Shown: positions 24,134-33,141 of the stretch, in pieces
Position numbering within the stretch: position 1 is the stretch's first letter
Layout: every line of letters starts with the position of its first letter
Assembly: GCF_011038885.2 (NCBI RefSeq)
Contig: NZ_CP064952.1
Span: 930,001-994,000 of the forward strand
Direction of reading: 5' to 3'
DNA from: Schaalia sp. ZJ405
GTDB taxonomy: Bacteria > Actinomycetota > Actinomycetes > Actinomycetales > Actinomycetaceae
DNA: 64,000 nucleotides
The notes under the pieces: model-generated
What the model was told of the DNA's origin: nothing
Seen by the model: only the letters and a program-made list of their open reading frames with translations
Databases searched by the model: none
Translations under genes and position numbers: made by a program

Positions 24134-26017
24134 ATGGCGAACGAACATCCCGCTTTCTTTGGGAGCGACCCCGACGAATCCCAGGGAGCCGATGCGTCGC
24201 GTGGAATTCCTGCCGATCTCATCCCGTACCTCGAAGCTGCTGACGCACCTGACCTAGACGATGGGGATATTGACGAGGACGACGCCGCGCCTTCCCCTGA
24301 GAGCTCACCCCTAGGCATCTCACCCCTGCGCGGAAGTTTCGCTTCTCACACAGACGGATCGCCATCCTCCCAGGCCTCGCCTGATTTAGCGGCGACAACA
24401 TCAGCGAATCCACGAGCCGAGGGATTGCATGACGACTCCGAACGTCAAGCGGCGCTGCGTGCCCTCGTTGAACATTCCCTGCTTCTTGGTCCCGACCCTT
24501 CGATCCTGGCCGAAATTGAGTCCGATGGTGACGATGACGAATGGTTCGATGGTGATGATGAGGCAGGCTCGTCCTCGTCAATGAATGGCGGCGCAGAAAA
24601 TGGCGACGGACGCGGGGACCACGCCACGGGGAGAATGTCTCACGACGATGCGCTGGATGAGGCAGCACGTGACCTCGAGCGCGACGCCCAAGTGAAGAGG
24701 ATTTACCACAGCATCGTCGAACGCGCCCCCGAGCACAGTGTGCAGCCCTCGCTCGAACGAGTCCGGGCGGTTCTTGACATTCTTGGGGACCCACAGAATT
24801 CCTATCCGACGATCCATATCACCGGAACGAATGGGAAAACATCGACTGCCCGGATCACTGACTCACTGCTGACGGCGTTCGGCATGAGAACTGGCCGATT
24901 CACCTCTCCCCATCTCGTTGACGTGCGCGAACGCATTTGCCTTGAAGGTCAACCCATCAGCCGCGACGGCTTCATTCGTGCCTGGGAGGATGTTGAGCCC
25001 TATATCGGCATGGTTGATGAACGCTCGAAAGCTAACGGTGGTCCTCGGCTGTCGTTCTTTGAGGTTTTCACGGTTATGGCGCTCGCCGCCTTCGCTGATT
25101 ACCCGGTGGATGCCGGTGTGATCGAAGTGGGGATGGGTGGTCGATGGGATGCAACGAACACCATCGACTCAGGAGTGGCTGTGATCACCCCGATCTCGAA
25201 GGACCACACCAAGTGGCTGGGATCGACGATTCGTGAGATTGCGACGGAAAAAGCCGGGATCATCAAGCCCGGGCAGATCGTTGTTGTGGCACAGCAGCCC
25301 GACGAAGCCCTTGAGATTATTTGTGAAAAGGCCCGGGATGTCGACGCGATCGTTCGCCTGGAGGGGCGTGACTTCGACGTCCTCGACCGGCAGATGGGGG
25401 TCGGTGGACAGTTGGTGACTATTCGGACCCCGTCAGCGGTTTACGAGGACGTGTTTGTTCCACTTTTTGGTGAGTATCAGGCATCGAATGCGGCGCTGGC
25501 GTTGGTTGCTGTTGAGGCGTTCATGGGTGGGCGGCAATTGGATGGCAGGATTGTTGAACAGGGAATGATGAATGCGACGTCGCCGGGACGGCTTCAGGTG
25601 GTTCGTACATCGCCGACCATCCTCGTTGACTCCGCGCATAATCCGGCGGGTGCTGCAACCCTGGGCGATGCAGTTGAGGAGTCTTTCGGATTCACCCACA
25701 CAGTGGGTGTGTATTCCGCAATGGCTGACAAGGACATTGAAACGGTGCTCGCGCAGGTTGAACCGTATTTTGACGCGATCGTTGTCACGCAGATGCCGGG
25801 GGAGAGGGCGGCGTCTGTTGACGAGTTGCGCGCGATTGCCGCCGATGTTTTCGGTCCTGATCGGGTTGATGTGCGGGAGGATCTCGCAGATGCGGTTGAC
25901 CGTGCGGCTGAACTTGCTGAGGCGAGTACGGACCCGGCAGATCGCTCGGGTGTCGTTGTTTTCGGCTCTGTCATGCTCGCTGGTGAAATGCTCACTCTTG
26001 CAGGACATCGGCCCTAG
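24134..26017 (+). CDS. folC: Folylpolyglutamate synthase with long acidic N-terminal extension
   Basis: A 627-aa protein whose last ~435 residues are FolC, which adds glutamates to folate (and in many bacteria also makes dihydrofolate). Motifs: ITGTNGKTSTARITDSLL (ATP P-loop), GRFTSPHLVDVRERI, VIEVGMGGRWDATN and LVDSAHNPAGAATL. The first ~190 residues are an acidic, Ser-rich, probably disordered extension (PDLDDGDIDEDDAAPS, GDDDEWFDGDDEAGSSSS) with no known domain. Usual FolC length is 420-450 aa. ATG 24134 is chosen for its GGAGGAAAT site; a start after the extension is not excluded (no good site seen). It stands alone ahead of the dha operon. Confidence 0.92.
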   Translation: MANEHPAFFGSDPDESQGADASRGIPADLIPYLEAADAPDLDDGDIDEDDAAPSPESSPLGISPLRGSFASHTDGSPSSQASPDLAATTSANPRAEGLHDDSERQAALRALVEHSLLLGPDPSILAEIESDGDDDEWFDGDDEAGSSSSMNGGAENGDGRGDHATGRMSHDDALDEAARDLERDAQVKRIYHSIVERAPEHSVQPSLERVRAVLDILGDPQNSYPTIHITGTNGKTSTARITDSLLTAFGMRTGRFTSPHLVDVRERICLEGQPISRDGFIRAWEDVEPYIGMVDERSKANGGPRLSFFEVFTVMALAAFADYPVDAGVIEVGMGGRWDATNTIDSGVAVITPISKDHTKWLGSTIREIATEKAGIIKPGQIVVVAQQPDEALEIICEKARDVDAIVRLEGRDFDVLDRQMGVGGQLVTIRTPSAVYEDVFVPLFGEYQASNAALALVAVEAFMGGRQLDGRIVEQGMMNATSPGRLQVVRTSPTILVDSAHNPAGAATLGDAVEESFGFTHTVGVYSAMADKDIETVLAQVEPYFDAIVVTQMPGERAASVDELRAIAADVFGPDRVDVREDLADAVDRAAELAEASTDPADRSGVVVFGSVMLAGEMLTLAGHRP

Positions 26018-26117
26018 GTTCTGAACCTTTCCTCAGTTTTCCCTCAGCAGATGAACTTCGGGAGACAAGGTGGCACGATAAGTGGTGTAGGCCACGACAA
26101 TGCTGCAAGGAGGCACC

Positions 26118-27110
26118 ATGAAAAAGCTGGTCAATGATGTTCACAATGTTGTTAAGGAAACGCTTGAAGGATTCGCGTTGGCGCACGCCGACGTGGTGAG
26201 CGTCCACCTGGACCCCGATTATGTTGTGCGTAAAGAGCCCAAAGCAGACGGGAAAGTTGCGCTGGTGTCCGGTGGTGGATCAGGCCACGAACCACTGCAC
26301 GCGGGATTCGTTGGAGAAGGGATGCTTGACGCGGCTGTCCCTGGCGCTGTTTTCACGTCGCCAACTCCAGATCCCATTCTTGAAGCCACGAAAGCCGTGG
26401 ACCGGGGTGCAGGCGTCCTTCATATCGTCAAGAACTACACGGGCGATGTCCTCAACTTTGAGACCGCGGCAGAAATGGCGGACATGGACGACATTGAGGT
26501 CCGCTCCGTCATCGTCAATGACGACGTTGCCGTTGAGGATTCCCTCTACACGGCAGGGCGTCGCGGTGTTGCTGGAACGGTTCTCGTTGAGAAGATCGCC
26601 GGTGCCTGCGCGGAAACCGGCGCCGACCTCGACACCGTTGAACGGATTGCCAACACGGTCAATTCTCAGATGCGATCAATGGGCCTGGCGCTTGGTCCAT
26701 GCACCGTTCCCCACGCTGGGAAGCCGTCATTCGACCTCGGTGAAGATGAGATTGAACTCGGCATCGGAATCCACGGGGAACCCGGCTACCGCCGCGGCGC
26801 TATGGAACCCGCGGATGTTCTCATCGAAGAGCTGTACACGAAGGTCCGTGACGATCTGGGAGTGACGAAGGGTGAGCGTGTCATCACGCTGGTCAACGGC
26901 ATGGGCGGCACTCCGGAATCAGAGCTGTACATCTGCCACCGTAAACTCGCGCAACTCCTCGAAGCCGATGGTATCGAGATTTCACGTTGTCTTGTGGGAA
27001 ACTATGTGACGTCCCTGGAAATGCCGGGTGTTTCCATCACGCTGCTGCGTGTTGACGACGAATTGATCGAACTATTTGACGCGCCGGTTCACACGCCGGC
27101 CTGGAAGTGA
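26118..27110 (+). CDS. dhaK: Dihydroxyacetone kinase subunit DhaK
   Basis: A 330-aa PTS-type dihydroxyacetone-binding subunit. It has [36 protein letters not shown], the family's substrate loop with the His that forms a hemiaminal with dihydroxyacetone, plus [11 protein letters not shown] and [20 protein letters not shown] precedes the ATG by 6 nt. It is the first gene of dhaKLM; the phosphoryl group comes from PEP through DhaM and DhaL-ADP rather than from free ATP. The operon converts dihydroxyacetone to DHAP for glycolysis. Confidence 0.97.
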   Translation: MKKLVNDVHNVVKETLEGFALAHADVVSVHLDPDYVVRKEPKADGKVALVSGGGSGHEPLHAGFVGEGMLDAAVPGAVFTSPTPDPILEATKAVDRGAGVLHIVKNYTGDVLNFETAAEMADMDDIEVRSVIVNDDVAVEDSLYTAGRRGVAGTVLVEKIAGACAETGADLDTVERIANTVNSQMRSMGLALGPCTVPHAGKPSFDLGEDEIELGIGIHGEPGYRRGAMEPADVLIEELYTKVRDDLGVTKGERVITLVNGMGGTPESELYICHRKLAQLLEADGIEISRCLVGNYVTSLEMPGVSITLLRVDDELIELFDAPVHTPAWK

Positions 27111-27117
27111 GGGCACG

Positions 27118-27750
27118 ATGACACTGGACGCGGCTTGGGCTATTCGCTGGATGAAAGCCTGCCAGGAAGAGGTCTCATCGAAACGCGAATACCTCATCGA
27201 CTTGGACCGTAAAATCGGCGATGGTGACCACGGAGAGAACCTGGATCGAGGATTCTCTCAGGTTGTTTTCGCCCTCGACGTGGCGGAACCACAGTCGGTT
27301 CAGGAAGTCCTGAAGATCGTTGCGAAGACCCTCATGTCAACGGTCGGTGGTGCCGCTGGACCGCTTTTTGGTACCGCGTTCATGCGGGCAGCCAAGACCG
27401 CGCCCGTGGACCCTCTGGAATCCCAGGATGTTGCCGCGGTCATCGCGGCTGCACTCGAAGGAATCCAGGCCCGCGGTAAAGCAGAACGCGGTGAAAAGAC
27501 AATGGTCGACGCATGGGGCGCTGCCGCCGACGCAGCGAAGGCTGCTGCTGAAGCAGGAGCGGTTCCCGCGGCGGTGCTTGAAGCGGCGGCAGCTGGCGCT
27601 CGAGAAGGTGCCGCTGCAACCGAGCCGATGAAAGCCACGAAAGGTCGCGCATCGTACCTCGGTGACCGTTCCATCGGTCATCTTGACCCGGGCGCGACCT
27701 CGTCGGCGATCATCCTCCAGCAGGCATACCTCACGGCCCGGGAGGTCTGA
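27118..27750 (+). CDS. dhaL: Dihydroxyacetone kinase subunit DhaL (ADP-binding)
   Basis: A 210-aa helical-barrel subunit that holds ADP as a cofactor. KIGDGDHGENLDRGF carries the Asp residues that chelate Mg, TVGGAAGPLFGTAFMRA contacts phosphate, and GDRSIGHLDPGATSSAIIL lies at the C-terminus. ATG at 27118 follows 7 nt after the dhaK stop. Its stop overlaps the dhaM start by one base. It passes phosphate from DhaM to dihydroxyacetone bound in DhaK. Confidence 0.96.
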   Translation: MTLDAAWAIRWMKACQEEVSSKREYLIDLDRKIGDGDHGENLDRGFSQVVFALDVAEPQSVQEVLKIVAKTLMSTVGGAAGPLFGTAFMRAAKTAPVDPLESQDVAAVIAAALEGIQARGKAERGEKTMVDAWGAAADAAKAAAEAGAVPAAVLEAAAAGAREGAAATEPMKATKGRASYLGDRSIGHLDPGATSSAIILQQAYLTAREV

Positions 27751-28484
27751 TGGCACGCGTCGCTTTAGTCATTGCTTCGCACTCGAAGCTTCTCGCACAG
27801 GGGCTGGTTGAACTCTCACAGCAGATGGCTCCGGATGTCACGATCAACGCTGCCGGCGGAACAGAGGATGGGGGAATCGGCACGTCCTATGACCTCATTG
27901 AGGCGGCCGTCAACTCTGCTCTTGCCTCTGTTGAGGCCTCCGGTCATTCAGACGAGGACTCCGGCGTCGTGATCCTCACTGATCTGGGGTCGGCGACGAT
28001 GACTGTCGAATCGGTTCTGGAATTTGCTGACGACCCTCAGCGCCTCCAGTTCGTCGATGCCCCACTTGTTGAGGGTGCGGTTGCCGCTGCTGTTCGCGCG
28101 CAGCTGGATGACCCGATCGGTTCTGTTGCGGCCGCAGCACGGGGCGCATACCGCCGAGGAGCTGAGATCGAGGGGGAAGATCCTTTAGCTGGCGCAGATG
28201 CGGGGTCTGTGGATCAGACAACCCAACCGGAAGCGTCCGGTGCCATCACCGCGGATGCTGTTGTTGCCGATCCCGTAGGGCTTCATGCTCGACCCGCGGC
28301 ACTCCTCGCGCGTCAAGCTGCGGGATTCGACGCGGAGATCACGGTGAACGGTGCGGATGCAGCCTCAGTTCTTGAGGTGATGGCGTTGGGTGTCAAGCAA
28401 GGAGAAACGGTTCATCTTGTTGCAACGGGGCCAGACGCTGCCGAAGCGATCGTGGCTCTCGTTGAACTGCTGGAGACGGCATAG
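27750..28484 (+). CDS. dhaM: PTS phosphotransferase DhaM (EIIA-HPr fusion)
   Basis: A 244-aa two-domain protein. The N-terminal EIIA(Man)-like domain has VIASHSKLLAQG with the phosphoryl-accepting His at about 9, and ILTDLGSATMTVE. The C-terminal HPr domain (from about residue 160) has VADPVGLHARPAALLARQAAGFDAEI with the active His, and SVLEVMALGVKQGETVHL. It lacks the EI-like third domain of E. coli DhaM. It relays phosphate from EI/HPr to DhaL. It ends the operon, with a terminator 39 nt beyond the stop. Confidence 0.95.
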   Translation: MARVALVIASHSKLLAQGLVELSQQMAPDVTINAAGGTEDGGIGTSYDLIEAAVNSALASVEASGHSDEDSGVVILTDLGSATMTVESVLEFADDPQRLQFVDAPLVEGAVAAAVRAQLDDPIGSVAAAARGAYRRGAEIEGEDPLAGADAGSVDQTTQPEASGAITADAVVADPVGLHARPAALLARQAAGFDAEITVNGADAASVLEVMALGVKQGETVHLVATGPDAAEAIVALVELLETA

Positions 28485-28522
28485 AAGCATCGCAGTTCAG
28501 CGTGGTGAAAGACCTGCGAATT

Positions 28523-28559
28523 GGGTCGGACGTGTGGGATGAGACCGCACGTCCGACCC
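28523..28559 (+). terminator. Terminator hairpin after dhaKLM
   Basis: A perfect 12-bp stem (28523-28534 with 28548-28559) lies 38 nt downstream of dhaM. Confidence 0.7.
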
Positions 28560-28642
28560 GCCGTCGTTTCACTGCTTCCGAAAGTGTGGGGTTTGGCCCT
28601 ATGCTGTCCTTCTATCAAAAAATGGACTGAAAGGTGGGACCA

Positions 28643-29089
28643 ATGACCCAGCACCTTCTTGATCGGAACCTGGAGCATACGCTGATTCTCGTCAAGCCTG
28701 ACGGGTACCGTCGCGGACTCACGGGTGAAATCCTTCGCAGGATCGAGGCGAAGGGCTACACCATTAAGGGCTTGAAACTTGAAGTTGCCTCGCGCGAACT
28801 CCTTGAAGAACACTATGCGGAGCATCAGGGACGCCCCTTCTTCGAGGGACTCGTGGCCTTTATGTCCTCCGGCCCTCTCGTGGCGATCATCGTTGAAGGC
28901 GTGCGCGTGTGCGAGGGGATGCGTTCACTCATGGGAGCCACCGACCCGACGGTGGCGGCACCGGGAACAATCCGCGGTGATCTTGGTCGTGCATGGAACT
29001 CTCCTGCGATGGAGAACCTGATCCACGGATCGGACTCTCCGGAGTCCGCGGCGCGTGAAATCAAGCTGTGGTTCCCTGAAATCGACTGA
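28643..29089 (+). CDS. ndk: Nucleoside diphosphate kinase
   Basis: A 148-aa enzyme that transfers the gamma-phosphate between NTPs and NDPs. It shows EHTLILVKPDGYRRGLTGEIL at the start and NLIHGSDSPESAAREI with the phospho-histidine (about His118) near the end; length and motifs match the family. ATG 28643 follows AAGGTGGG. It is monocistronic, between dha and smc. Confidence 0.97.
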   Translation: MTQHLLDRNLEHTLILVKPDGYRRGLTGEILRRIEAKGYTIKGLKLEVASRELLEEHYAEHQGRPFFEGLVAFMSSGPLVAIIVEGVRVCEGMRSLMGATDPTVAAPGTIRGDLGRAWNSPAMENLIHGSDSPESAAREIKLWFPEID

Positions 29090-29119
29090 TTTTGCGTTGA
29101 TACCCCCTATTCTGGGTGG

Positions 29120-32100
29120 GTGCATCTGAAAACCCTGACGCTGCGGGGATTTAAGTCTTTCGCCAGCGCAACGACTCTTCGCCTGGAACCGGGGATCACC
29201 TGCGTGGTTGGTCCCAACGGTTCGGGCAAGTCAAATGTCGTTGATGCCCTTGCGTGGGTGATGGGGGAGCAGGGAGCAAAAACTCTGCGCGGTGGCCAAA
29301 TGGCCGACGTGATCTTTGCGGGAACCTCGGGGCGCCCGGCTCTGGGTCGGGCGCAGGTTGATCTGACTATCGACAACACTGACGGTGTTCTTGATGTTGA
29401 CTATTCAGAGGTCACGATTTCTCGAACCCTTTTCCGCGGTGGAGGTTCGGAGTATCAGATCAACGGTACTCCCGCCAGGCTGCTTGACGTTCAGGAGCTT
29501 CTCTCCGACACCGGCATGGGACGGCAGATGCATGTCATCGTTGGTCAGGGGCAGCTCGATGCCATCCTTTCGTCAACACCGGAGGACAGGCGCGGCTTCA
29601 TTGAGGAAGCCGCGGGCGTTCTCAAACACCGGCGCCGCAAGGAACGTGCCCTGCGCAAGCTCGCTGACATGGATCAGAATCTTGTCCGTGTTCTTGACTT
29701 GACGAATGAGATTCATCGTCAATTAGGTCCCCTGGCTCGTCAGGCGAAGGTTGCCCGTCGCGCAACCCTCATTCAGGCGCGGGTCAGGGATGCCAGTGCC
29801 CGAATCCTCGCCGATGACCTCGTGGCCGCTAGGGATCGCCTTGCGGCCCAGACGGAATCGGATCGGGCTCTGCTTCACCGTCAGGACGCACTCCAGCGGC
29901 GTATTGCCGACGCGCGGGCGCGGCTTGCGCAACTGGAAGCACATGAGCTTGAGTCAACGCCGCGGGTTGAGCAGGCGATGAAGCTGTGGCAGGAACTGAC
30001 GACTCTGCATGAACGGCTCCGCGGCACGCAGATGGCGGCCCAGGAACGCGTGATGATTCATTCAACGCTTCCTCTTCCTCCCACGGGAGACGACCCCGAG
30101 GTCCTCGAAGAACGAGCGCGTGCGGCAAGCGACGAGGACGCGCTTCTCGTTGCCCGCGTGGAAGACGCCCGGACAGTGCTGGCCAATCACACCCACGAAC
30201 GCCACGAATGCGAGGATCGTGACCAGCAGGCAGCCCGCGAACTTGCCCGTGTCAACCGGGTTCTCGCTGATCACCGCGAACGTGTTGCGCGACTTTCCGG
30301 TGACGTCTCCTCAGCGTCTTCTCGCGTCGAGGCCGCAAAGAACGAATCGGAACGCGCGCAGACGGCTTACGACGAGGCGCGTGAACGTTTGGCCCTCGCG
30401 GAGAATACGCTGGCGAAGCACATCTCAGATGTGGATGACGAGGTGGCGCCGGAATCGAATGCATCAGCGGCCCATTCCCGCGCCGTCGCTGAACGGGAAG
30501 ACGCCCGTGCTCGCGTCAGTGAACTTCTTGATGCCGAACGCGATGCGCGATCTGATCGTGCGACGTGGCTCGCTCGAAGGGACACCCTTGAACAATCCCT
30601 GATCCCCGAAGATACGACGCGCGAATTGCTTGGGCGCCACGGAGTTCTTGGTGAGCTTTCCTCCCGCGTGAGTGTTTCCTCCGGGTACGAGGACGCAGCC
30701 GCAGCCGTGCTCGCTCCCTTTACCGGGGCTGTGGTTGTGGCATCGCTTAACGATGCGCTGAAGGAACTTCAGCGGGTGAAATCTTTAGGAAACGGCCTGG
30801 TTCGTATGGTGATCGCCGCCGATGCATCGGTCGAGTCCGATGCGAAGGCACAGCGCGGGGATCCCGGCCCCGTCCTCGTCCCCCTTCCGCCCGGTGCGAC
30901 GTGGATGCGGGACGTTGTCACCATCGCTCCCGACGTTGATTTCGCTGACCTCATTGAGGCAACAGTTGTTGTTGAAGACGCTGAGCTGATCTCTCCTGTC
31001 ATGGCGATTCCCGGGGTTGAGGCCGTCGTTACTCTCCGAGGAGACGTTTATCGATCGGGACGGCTGTCTGGAACGGGAGCTGAGTCGCGTTCGATCCTTG
31101 CGTTGCGCGCCCAATATGAGGAAGCAGGAGTACGGGCCAACGAAGCTCAGGGGCGATTCGATGCGATTCAGCGGGAGCTTGCAGCGGCGAACGAACATCT
31201 TGATAGGTGTGTGAAAGCTGCGAATGATGCGCTCACTGCGTTACGGGCCGAGGATGCGCTTCGCGCACAGGAAGCTCAGGAGAGGGCTCGCGCCCAGTCT
31301 GCGGTTGCGGCTGCTCGTGCCGAGGCCGAGCGTGCTCAGGCGAATCTCCAACGTAGCCGCGATCAGGTGGAATGGGCACAGCAGCAGGAAGTTGAAGCGA
31401 AGAATCGGATGAACGATTCAACGCAGAGTGCCCCGGAGGAAGATCTTGACGCTGCGCAGAAACACGCTGATGAGGCATCTGCGGCTGCCCGGGAGGCTCG
31501 GGAAACGGAGACACGGCTGAGGCTGGAACTGCGGGCCATTGAGGAAGAATCACGGCAGGTTCAGGCGCGGGCCCGGTCCCTTCGTCAGGCGGCGGCGAAG
31601 GAAAGGGAGGCTCGCACCCGATTTGCGCGTCAGGAAGCTGTCCGTGTGAGGGAACTGCGCAAAGCACAGGGTGTGGCTGAGGCCGCCGCTATGGCTGTCG
31701 ATGTTGCGGCGCGGGCGCTTGCTGAGGCCGATGCCGAGCGGGAGGAAGCGCAAAAGGAACGCTCGGAGGTCTCACAGTCGGTGACGCAGGCGAGGAAAGA
31801 GATCGACGCGATGAACTCCGAGCTCGGTCAGCTACTTAGCGCATCCCATCGCGATGAGATTGCACGCGAACAGACGCGAATGCGTGTTGAGCAGTTGGAA
31901 ATGAAAGCGATGGAGGAACTCTCGCTGGAGGCTGAGCAGCTCGTTGAGGAGTTCGGGCCGCACAATTTGGTTCCTGTTTTCCCTCGGGATGTCGAGTCAC
32001 CGGATGAGGAGGTCGAGGCCACCGAGTTTTGCCCCTTTGTTCGTCAGGAGCAGGAACGGGCCCTGGAGAAAGCGTCGAGGGACCTTGAACGTCTGGGGAG

Positions 32101-32683
32101 GGTGAATCCTCTGGCCCTTGAGGAGCATGAGGCTGCGAAGCAACGCCATGATTTCCTTGTGTCGCAGGTGCAGGATCTGAAGAAGTCGAAGGCGGATCTG
32201 CTGAGGATCATTGAGGATGTTGATCGCCTGGTTGAAGAGGCTTTTGAGTCGGCATTCGCTGACACTCGCAGGGAATTTGCGCATACTTTCGAGGTGTTGT
32301 TCCCCGGCGGTCAAGGGGATTTGGTGTTGACAGATCCGGAAAATATGTTGACGACGGGTATTGAGATTGAGGCTCGGCCCGCGGGGAAGAAAGTCAAGCG
32401 GTTGTCGCTGCTTTCGGGTGGGGAGCGGTCTCTTGCGGCGATTGCTTTTCTTGTGGCGATCTTTAAGGCGAGGCCGTCGCCGTTCTATGTGATGGACGAG
32501 GTCGAGGCCGCTCTCGATGATATGAACCTGTCAAGGCTCCTTGAAATCTTCAAGGAACTGCGCGAAGAGTCGCAGCTCATTGTTATTACGCACCAAAAGC
32601 GAACGATGGAGATCGCCGACGCGCTTTACGGGGTGACGATGCGAGATGGAGTGACAACTGTTGTCTCGCAAAAACTTGCGTGA
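29120..32683 (+). CDS. smc: Chromosome segregation ATPase SMC
   Basis: A 1187-aa condensin subunit. The N-terminal head has FKSFASATTLRLEPGITCVVGPNGSGKSNVVDALAWVMGEQ (Walker A about 31-38). Two long coiled coils flank a hinge (about residues 500-660, GVLGELSSRVSVSSGYEDAAAAVL). The C-terminal head has LSLLSGGERSLAAIAFLVAIFKARPSPFYVMDEVEAALDD (signature and Walker B). GTG start 30 nt after ndk. It compacts and separates chromosomes with ScpA/ScpB, which are encoded elsewhere. The hinge and coil lengths are ordinary. Confidence 0.97.
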   Translation: MHLKTLTLRGFKSFASATTLRLEPGITCVVGPNGSGKSNVVDALAWVMGEQGAKTLRGGQMADVIFAGTSGRPALGRAQVDLTIDNTDGVLDVDYSEVTISRTLFRGGGSEYQINGTPARLLDVQELLSDTGMGRQMHVIVGQGQLDAILSSTPEDRRGFIEEAAGVLKHRRRKERALRKLADMDQNLVRVLDLTNEIHRQLGPLARQAKVARRATLIQARVRDASARILADDLVAARDRLAAQTESDRALLHRQDALQRRIADARARLAQLEAHELESTPRVEQAMKLWQELTTLHERLRGTQMAAQERVMIHSTLPLPPTGDDPEVLEERARAASDEDALLVARVEDARTVLANHTHERHECEDRDQQAARELARVNRVLADHRERVARLSGDVSSASSRVEAAKNESERAQTAYDEARERLALAENTLAKHISDVDDEVAPESNASAAHSRAVAEREDARARVSELLDAERDARSDRATWLARRDTLEQSLIPEDTTRELLGRHGVLGELSSRVSVSSGYEDAAAAVLAPFTGAVVVASLNDALKELQRVKSLGNGLVRMVIAADASVESDAKAQRGDPGPVLVPLPPGATWMRDVVTIAPDVDFADLIEATVVVEDAELISPVMAIPGVEAVVTLRGDVYRSGRLSGTGAESRSILALRAQYEEAGVRANEAQGRFDAIQRELAAANEHLDRCVKAANDALTALRAEDALRAQEAQERARAQSAVAAARAEAERAQANLQRSRDQVEWAQQQEVEAKNRMNDSTQSAPEEDLDAAQKHADEASAAAREARETETRLRLELRAIEEESRQVQARARSLRQAAAKEREARTRFARQEAVRVRELRKAQGVAEAAAMAVDVAARALAEADAEREEAQKERSEVSQSVTQARKEIDAMNSELGQLLSASHRDEIAREQTRMRVEQLEMKAMEELSLEAEQLVEEFGPHNLVPVFPRDVESPDEEVEATEFCPFVRQEQERALEKASRDLERLGRVNPLALEEHEAAKQRHDFLVSQVQDLKKSKADLLRIIEDVDRLVEEAFESAFADTRREFAHTFEVLFPGGQGDLVLTDPENMLTTGIEIEARPAGKKVKRLSLLSGGERSLAAIAFLVAIFKARPSPFYVMDEVEAALDDMNLSRLLEIFKELREESQLIVITHQKRTMEIADALYGVTMRDGVTTVVSQKLA

Positions 32684-32773
32684 GCGTTGTCAAGGACGGT
32701 GTTCGGATCAACGCCAGGGCGCACACATCGCGTAAAACCGTGCGTCAGAGGCGTGGTGAGAGGACGGGTGTGG

Positions 32774-33004
32774 TTAGAGTCCGGCCTCGTCCTCGATCAG
32801 GAGATGACGTTCGTCGAGGACATCCGCAGCGGTGGCAACAAGAGCTTCGAGATGACGGTTCGCGTGATGCGCACAGAAGAACAACTGACCACCCGAGGCG
32901 AGAGTGACGCGCACCCACGCGCGGGCACCGCACTGATCACAGCGATCGGCGGCGGTCAACGTCGGCTCGAACGAGGTGGTGCGTTCCAAGGTCGTAGCGT
33001 TCAT
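32774..33004 (-). CDS. Small zinc-ribbon-like protein, DUF7455 type
   Basis: A 76-aa protein, conserved in actinobacteria and of unknown role. It has a CDQCGARAWVRV knuckle and a second CAHHANRH cluster, giving a possible four-ligand zinc site. Its position beside the gyrase/topoisomerase and sigma-A gene region is common in actinobacteria. It is divergent from parE and converges on smc. The start at 33004 gives the family's usual short acidic N-terminus (TTLERTTSFEPTLTAADRC). Confidence 0.75.
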   Translation of the reverse strand: MNATTLERTTSFEPTLTAADRCDQCGARAWVRVTLASGGQLFFCAHHANRHLEALVATAADVLDERHLLIEDEAGL

Positions 33005-33141
33005 GCCTCTATCTCACACCACACCACCGGCATTTGCGGCATTGAAGGACCGTTGTTCACCGCAGGCGCAATTTTCGTCACTTATCCACATATGGGCGGG
33101 CCGAAGCGGTTGTATCGCGAGGAAATCCTTAGGATGACGAC

